Shown here piece by piece: positions 58,998 through 64,000 of a stretch of DNA of 64,000 bases. Every line of letters begins with the position of its first letter. Positions within the stretch are counted from its first letter, which is position 1. The stretch is taken from positions 21,385 through 85,384 of the forward strand of contig PKYI01000033.1 of NCBI GenBank assembly GCA_003133645.1. Direction: 5' to 3'. The stretch comes from Acidobacteriota bacterium (GTDB lineage Bacteria; Acidobacteriota; Thermoanaerobaculia; Thermoanaerobaculales; Thermoanaerobaculaceae). The notes under the pieces were generated by a model. That model did no database searches. It was not told the origin of the DNA and saw only the letters and a program-made list of their open reading frames with translations. The position numbers were made by a program, and so were the translations under genes.

Positions 58998-59583
58998 GGG
59001 CCCCCCCGTGCAGTCGGTTGCCAGGTTTAACTGGAAACCGAAGCCACCCATTCATTCGACGACGTACGCCAGAGTTGCTCTTGGAACCGTGTGACAACCG
59101 TACCGCCGCTCGGCGACCCATGTCAAGGCCGAAGGATGCCGCAGCCCCCGCCAACCACTCTGGCAACGCCCGCCGCCGCATGTTTCCTCCCGCATCGCCT
59201 CGTCTTCGAGGGTGACTCTCGACCTGCTCTCCGGAGGATCAGTCCGAGGTCGGCGCTGAGCCCGAGGCTAGGACGCACGGGGTTGCACCCGACCAGCCCC
59301 CTCGGATTAGGACGGGCTACGGCGAGGTGTTACGGAATTTCTTTCCACTACTGTCGTAGGGTTCTGGCAGGGCCGCCCGCACCCGACGTTCGCCGAGGCG
59401 GTAAACGCGGCCACCATGTTCGAGAGCCAACTCGCGGAGCGGGTCCACCGGACGACGATTGTCGAGTCCAACCCGAACGTCAAAGCCCTCATCGAGCGTC
59501 TTGGAAACGACAACACAAAGCACATGCAAACACTGGAAGACCTACGCCAACGCTCCAAAGAGAGCGCAGGAAGCTCCTGACGT

Positions 59584-62500
59584 TCAGGTGCCGGGAGCGT
59601 CCAGGGCGGCGTGGATCTCGCGAGCGAGCGACCCCATGCCGAACGGCTTCTGCAGGAAGCGGATGCGCCCGGCTAGGGCTCCGCGCCGCATCGCTTCGTC
59701 CTCCGCATAGCCGGACATGAGGATCACCTTCAGGTTGGGCCAGCGGTCCAACAGCCCGCGCGCGAGGTCGCCTCCCGCGACCCCGGGCAGCATCAGATCG
59801 GTGAGCAGCACGTCGAATCCAGGATCGTGCGGAAGAAGCCCCGCCTCTTCGCCGCTCCCGACCGCCACGACGTCGTACTCGAGCATCTGGAGGATCTCGA
59901 CCAAGCCCTGCCTCGCCCCGTCCTCGTCCTCGACCACCAGCACCCGCTCGCCATGCCCGCTCGGTGCCGCGGACGGGTCTGCCGTCGGGGTGGGCACGAT
60001 GGGGTGTTCGCCCGAGCCGGCCCGCGGGAGGGCGACGCGGAACGAGGTGCCCCCACCGGGCCGATCCTCAAACGCCACGACGCCGCGGTGCTGCGTCACG
60101 ATGCCGTGCACGACCGAAAGTCCGAGTCCCGTTCCCTTGCCCGTGGTCTTGGTGGTGAAGAAAGGCTCGAAGATCCGCTCGCGGATTTCGACCGGGATGC
60201 CGCTCCCGGTGTCGTCCGCGGCAAACCACACCCGCTCGCGTCCCTGGCTGCCCGAGCGGATGGTGAGACGACCCCCACCCGGCATCGCATCCGCGGCGTT
60301 GACCACCAGGTTCATGAGCACCTGGTCGATCTGGCTGCGGTCCGCGGTCACGGGCAGCGGCTCGTCGGCAAGCTCGACACTGAAGGTCACGTTGGCACGG
60401 ACGAGGCGGCGGAGGAACGTTGCCGCGCTGCCGATGACCTCGTTGAGATCGAGCTGCTCAGGCTTCGCGGTCTCGCGCCGGGCGAAGAGAAGGAGTTGCC
60501 GAGTGAGGGACGATCCACGCCGGATCTCGGCCTCCAGCTCGGTCATCGTCGCTGCCATTCGGTCGGCATCGGCGTGCCGGCCGCGAACGACCTCGACATG
60601 GTTGAGCATCCCCTGCAGCAGGTTGTTGAAGTCGTGCGCCACGCCGCCCGCAAGCATGCCGACCGCTTCCATTTTCTGCGCCTGGCGGAGCTGCGCCTGG
60701 AGCGCCATCTCCTGAGTGACATCGCGCTTGACCTCGACGAAGCTTACGATCCTGCCGCTATCGTCCCGGATGGGTGAGACCGTGGCCTCCTCCTCGTAGA
60801 GGCTGCCATCCTTGCGCCGGTTGACGAAGTGCCCCTGCCACATCTCACTCTGGATGATCGTCTGCCACAACGTCGCGTAATACGCGTCGTCGTGCTCGCC
60901 GCTCTCGAGCATGGTGAGCTTCTTGCCGATCGCCTCCTCGCGCGTGTAGCCGGTAGTCCGCTCGAATGCCGGGTTGACGTACTCGATCCGACCTTCGGTG
61001 TCCATGATCACGATCGTCTCAGAGGCTTGCTCGATGGCCGCAACCAGGCGCCGCCGCTCCTCCTCGCCACGCCGCTGCGCCGTGACATCCTCGATGGTGC
61101 CCTCGTAGTAGAGCGCTTTGCCGTCCTGGTCGCGCACCACCCGCGCGCTCTCGCGAACCGCGAGCACCTGCCCATCTTTCTTCAGCCACGCCGACTCGAA
61201 GCCAATCACCTCGCCGTCACGCTCAATCCGCTCCTTGAACTCCCGTCGAGGATAGGTTGGTTCGTACCCGTCGCGCTCGAGGTTGCGGGCGGTCAGCTCC
61301 TCCAGCGAGGAGTAGCCGAGCGCCCACAGGAGGGCCGCGTTCGCCGCCAGGATCGTGCCGTCGGGCGTTGTCTGATAGATGCCGATCGGTGACTGTTCGA
61401 ACAGGCTCCGGTAGCGTGTCTCACTCTCCCGCAAGGCCTCTTCGGCACGCTTTCGTTCGGTGATATCGCGTGTGACACCGAGCACGCTGGTCACCCGGCC
61501 GCTCGCATCGGTCAGTGCAGTGGCCACGATCTCAGTCTGCACAACGCCGCCTTCCTTGGTCGGCATGTCGGCTTCGATCGTACCGGTCCCGGCCGACTGG
61601 TCCCCGGCGGCGATCGCTGCAAGGTTTGCGGCGAGCTTCGCGTTGACGCGCCGCGCCGACTCCGGCGTCATGCTGGCCTCGAACGGCTGCGCCAGCATTT
61701 CTTCGGCGCTGAAGCCGCGCAGCCTCTCGACGGAAGGGCTCATGTAGGTGAAACGGCGGGTCGCGAGATCGAGCGTCCAGATGACGTCGGCCGTGTTCTC
61801 CGCGATCAGGCGATAGCGCCTCTGGCTTTCGCGCAAGGCTTCTTCCGCCCGCTTGCGCTCGGTAACGTCGCGAAAAAGGCCGGAGAATCCTATGGGCTGA
61901 CCCGAAGAATCTCTTCTCAAGGATGCTGAAGTCTCAATATGTCGCTTGGTTCCATCTTTTCTGATGATTTCCCAATCGACTTCTCGGGTAGGTTCACCCG
62001 TCGTGTAGACCTTATTGAAAGCCTGAAACACCTTCTTCGTATGCTCCTTGTCAGTGAAGTGCCGATTATTCATGCCCAGCAATTCGTCTCTGGGATATCC
62101 CAACAGTCGGCACAGGGAATCATTGAAGAATGTCAAAGTACCCGCGAGATCAACCTCGAAATAGCTCTCCTCCATGTTCTCGAGAATGCCTCGATACTTT
62201 TCCTCACTCGTCTTCAACGCCTCCTCCGCGCGTCGCTTGTCCTGCTCCAGGCGGGACCGTCCGAGAGCGCCGCGAACCGCCGGCAGCAGCCGCGCCAGGT
62301 GTTCCTTGAGCACATAGTCCGCGGCTCCGGCCTTGATACACTCGGCGGCGGTCTCCTCGTCGAGCGTGCCGGTAACGATGATGACCGGGGTCGTGGGCGA
62401 CCGTTGCTGGACAAGCCCGAGTGCGTTCATGCCATTGAAAGAGGGAAGCGAGTAATCGCTGAGGACGATATCGGGCTTGAAATCGGCGAGCGCCGCGATG

Positions 62501-62625
62501 AAATCCGGCTCGGTCTCGACGCAACGGGTGATGGATTCCAGTCCGCCGTGGTGTAGCTCGCGCTCCACCAGCGCTGCGTCGGAAGGCACGTCCTCGACGA
62601 TCAGGATGCGAAGGAGCTCGACCAT
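59584..62625 (-). CDS. Hybrid sensor histidine kinase: REC-PAS(x4)-HisKA-HATPase-REC
   Basis: REC start RILIVEDVPSDAALVERELHH; PAS/PAC motifs; GGVAHDFNNLLQGMLNHVEVV H-box; GTGLGLSVVHGIV; C-terminal REC. Confidence 0.92.
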   Translation of the reverse strand: MVELLRILIVEDVPSDAALVERELHHGGLESITRCVETEPDFIAALADFKPDIVLSDYSLPSFNGMNALGLVQQRSPTTPVIIVTGTLDEETAAECIKAGAADYVLKEHLARLLPAVRGALGRSRLEQDKRRAEEALKTSEEKYRGILENMEESYFEVDLAGTLTFFNDSLCRLLGYPRDELLGMNNRHFTDKEHTKKVFQAFNKVYTTGEPTREVDWEIIRKDGTKRHIETSASLRRDSSGQPIGFSGLFRDVTERKRAEEALRESQRRYRLIAENTADVIWTLDLATRRFTYMSPSVERLRGFSAEEMLAQPFEASMTPESARRVNAKLAANLAAIAAGDQSAGTGTIEADMPTKEGGVVQTEIVATALTDASGRVTSVLGVTRDITERKRAEEALRESETRYRSLFEQSPIGIYQTTPDGTILAANAALLWALGYSSLEELTARNLERDGYEPTYPRREFKERIERDGEVIGFESAWLKKDGQVLAVRESARVVRDQDGKALYYEGTIEDVTAQRRGEEERRRLVAAIEQASETIVIMDTEGRIEYVNPAFERTTGYTREEAIGKKLTMLESGEHDDAYYATLWQTIIQSEMWQGHFVNRRKDGSLYEEEATVSPIRDDSGRIVSFVEVKRDVTQEMALQAQLRQAQKMEAVGMLAGGVAHDFNNLLQGMLNHVEVVRGRHADADRMAATMTELEAEIRRGSSLTRQLLLFARRETAKPEQLDLNEVIGSAATFLRRLVRANVTFSVELADEPLPVTADRSQIDQVLMNLVVNAADAMPGGGRLTIRSGSQGRERVWFAADDTGSGIPVEIRERIFEPFFTTKTTGKGTGLGLSVVHGIVTQHRGVVAFEDRPGGGTSFRVALPRAGSGEHPIVPTPTADPSAAPSGHGERVLVVEDEDGARQGLVEILQMLEYDVVAVGSGEEAGLLPHDPGFDVLLTDLMLPGVAGGDLARGLLDRWPNLKVILMSGYAEDEAMRRGALAGRIRFLQKPFGMGSLAREIHAALDAPGT

Positions 62626-62635
62626 GGCGCCTCCC

Positions 62636-63079
62636 TCAGTGCAGGCCCTGGTTAAGCAAGAGCCAGTACATGCCGAGCGTTCCCACGGCTTCGACGAACT
62701 TCTCGAAGTCCACCGGCTTGACGATGTAGCTGTTGACCCCGAGGGCGTAGGCCGTCTTGATGTCCGGCTCCTCTCGCGACGAGCTGAGCACCACGACCGG
62801 GATGGTCCTGGTCGCCGGGTCCGACTTGATCCGGCGCAGGACGTCGAGCCCGGAGACCTTGGGCAGCTTGAGGTCGAGAATCACCACTTTGGGATGGTGG
62901 GGCTCACCCTTTCCTGGCTCCTGACCAGCCCCGAACAGATAGTCGAGCGCCTCGGTGCCGTCCTCCACCACGTGAATGGGGTTGGCGAGATTGGCCTTGC
63001 GAAGAGCGCGCAGGGTCAGCTCGCCGTCCTCCGGGTTGTCCTCGACGAGCAGGATGTCGACCAAATCACCGTTGCTCAT
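62636..63079 (-). CDS. Stand-alone response regulator (Rcp1-like receiver)
   Basis: DILLVEDNPEDGELTLRALRKA...VVILDLKLPKVSGLDVLRRIK...VVVLSSSREEPDI. Confidence 0.92.
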   Translation of the reverse strand: MSNGDLVDILLVEDNPEDGELTLRALRKANLANPIHVVEDGTEALDYLFGAGQEPGKGEPHHPKVVILDLKLPKVSGLDVLRRIKSDPATRTIPVVVLSSSREEPDIKTAYALGVNSYIVKPVDFEKFVEAVGTLGMYWLLLNQGLH

Positions 63080-64000
63080 GGTTTTCCTCCTCCGGCAGCG
63101 CGAAGGAGAACGTCGCGCCGCCGTCCACCGCGCCTTCACCCCACACCTCGCCGCCGTGACGGCGAACGATCCGTTGCACGAGTGCGAGCCCCACGCCCGT
63201 CCCCTCGAACTCGCGGGTCGAGTGGAGCCGCTGGAAGACGCCGAACAGCTTGCCCGCATACTGCATGTCGAAGCCGACGCCGTTGTCGCCTACGTGGTAG
63301 ATGGTTCTGTTGTCCTGCCGCGACGCGCTGACCCTGATCTCGGCGCGAGGCCGGGGACGGGAGAACTTCACCGCATTCGAAATCAGGTTGACCCAGACCT
63401 GCCGGATCAGCGCGGGGTCGGCCCAGGCATCAGGGAGGTCGCCGACCGACAGGCCGACGCGTTCGCGCTCCTCGGGGTTGGGCACGGCCTCCAAGAACAC
63501 GGCTTGAACCAGAGGACCCATCGCGACCCGCGCGCGGCGCAGCTCGGTGCGCCCGATCCGAGAGAACGCGAGCAAGTCGTCGATCAACTGACCCATCCTT
63601 TTCGTGTTGGCGCAGATCAACCCGAGCTGACGCTTTCCCTCGTCGTCGAGCCGGTCGCCATAATCGTCCATTACGATGCGGGAAAAGCCGTCGATGGCGC
63701 GCAACGGCGCCCGCAGGTCGTGCGACACCGAGTATGAGAACGCCTCCAGCTCCTTGTTTGCCGCCTCCAGCTCGACGTTCTTTTCCTGCAGAACCTGATC
63801 CAGTCGTATGCGCTCCGTGACGTCGCGCGCCGCGGCGAACATGCCCTGCAGCCTCCTGTCGCGATCGTAGAGGGTGGTCGCGTTCAGGGACACCACGGTC
63901 TCCTTTCCGTCCCTGCCGCGCGCAGTGAGTTCGTAGTTGTTGACCTTCCTTTCGCTCAGCACCAGTTTGATGCCCGCCTCGGCCCGATCCGGATCGGTGA
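63066..64000 (-). CDS. PAS sensor histidine kinase (5' end outside window)
   Basis: FSYSVSHDLRAPLRAIDGFSRI H-box, GVGFDMQYAGKLFGVFQRLHSTREFEGTGVGLALVQRIV; frame open to window end. Confidence 0.92.
   Translation of the reverse strand, partial: TDPDRAEAGIKLVLSERKVNNYELTARGRDGKETVVSLNATTLYDRDRRLQGMFAAARDVTERIRLDQVLQEKNVELEAANKELEAFSYSVSHDLRAPLRAIDGFSRIVMDDYGDRLDDEGKRQLGLICANTKRMGQLIDDLLAFSRIGRTELRRARVAMGPLVQAVFLEAVPNPEERERVGLSVGDLPDAWADPALIRQVWVNLISNAVKFSRPRPRAEIRVSASRQDNRTIYHVGDNGVGFDMQYAGKLFGVFQRLHSTREFEGTGVGLALVQRIVRRHGGEVWGEGAVDGGATFSFALPEEENHEQR

Noticed and set aside
51899-59580. Anti-phage defence island
   Set aside because: Accessory region contains surface proteins and transposon remnants only; no nuclease, helicase, TIR, RT or restriction motifs recognised

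Overview
GC-rich bacterial chromosomal window, mostly metabolic genes with a more accessory stretch at about 51-59.5 kb. Lineage cannot be fixed from the sequence; the gene mix (LysW-type lysine pathway, TPR-linked Ser/Thr kinase, winged-helix/TPR regulator, M16 pair) would fit an Acidobacteriota-like organism, which is inference only. Left part: pyrD(partial)-pyrK, S9 peptidase, mscL, S2P-type metalloprotease with CBS domains, DoxX, membrane glycosyltransferase, a broken DUF748 gene, an internally collapsed propeller/SpoIIE gene, cytidylate-kinase-like protein, acyl-CoA ligase, DUF3311 + SSS symporter, M20 hydrolase, a tandem DsrC/TusE-like protein, 5'-nucleotidase, winged-helix/TPR regulator, two M16 peptidases and a Ser/Thr kinase. 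Centre: a tightly overlapping LysW lysine operon (lysW-hcs-lysX-lysY-class II glutamine amidotransferase-lysZ-lysJ). Its LysW ends in EDWGQ rather than the canonical EDWGE, and the operon contains an N-terminal-Cys amidotransferase. This suggests a Pup-like deamidation/activation step and is the most interesting hypothesis here. Next is a fructose-type PTS (IIC, IIB, HPr-EI-IIA fusion) with an exported multidomain GH38 alpha-mannosidase. Right part: a 3' tRNA-Arg remnant, PKD/surface proteins, an IS5-family element with TSD, IS66 remnants and a PAS-rich phosphorelay. A dispersed repeat family, a palindromic repeat, a partial gene duplication and an 11-bp phased operator-like repeat are also visible. 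All family calls are by motif recognition; no search was run.
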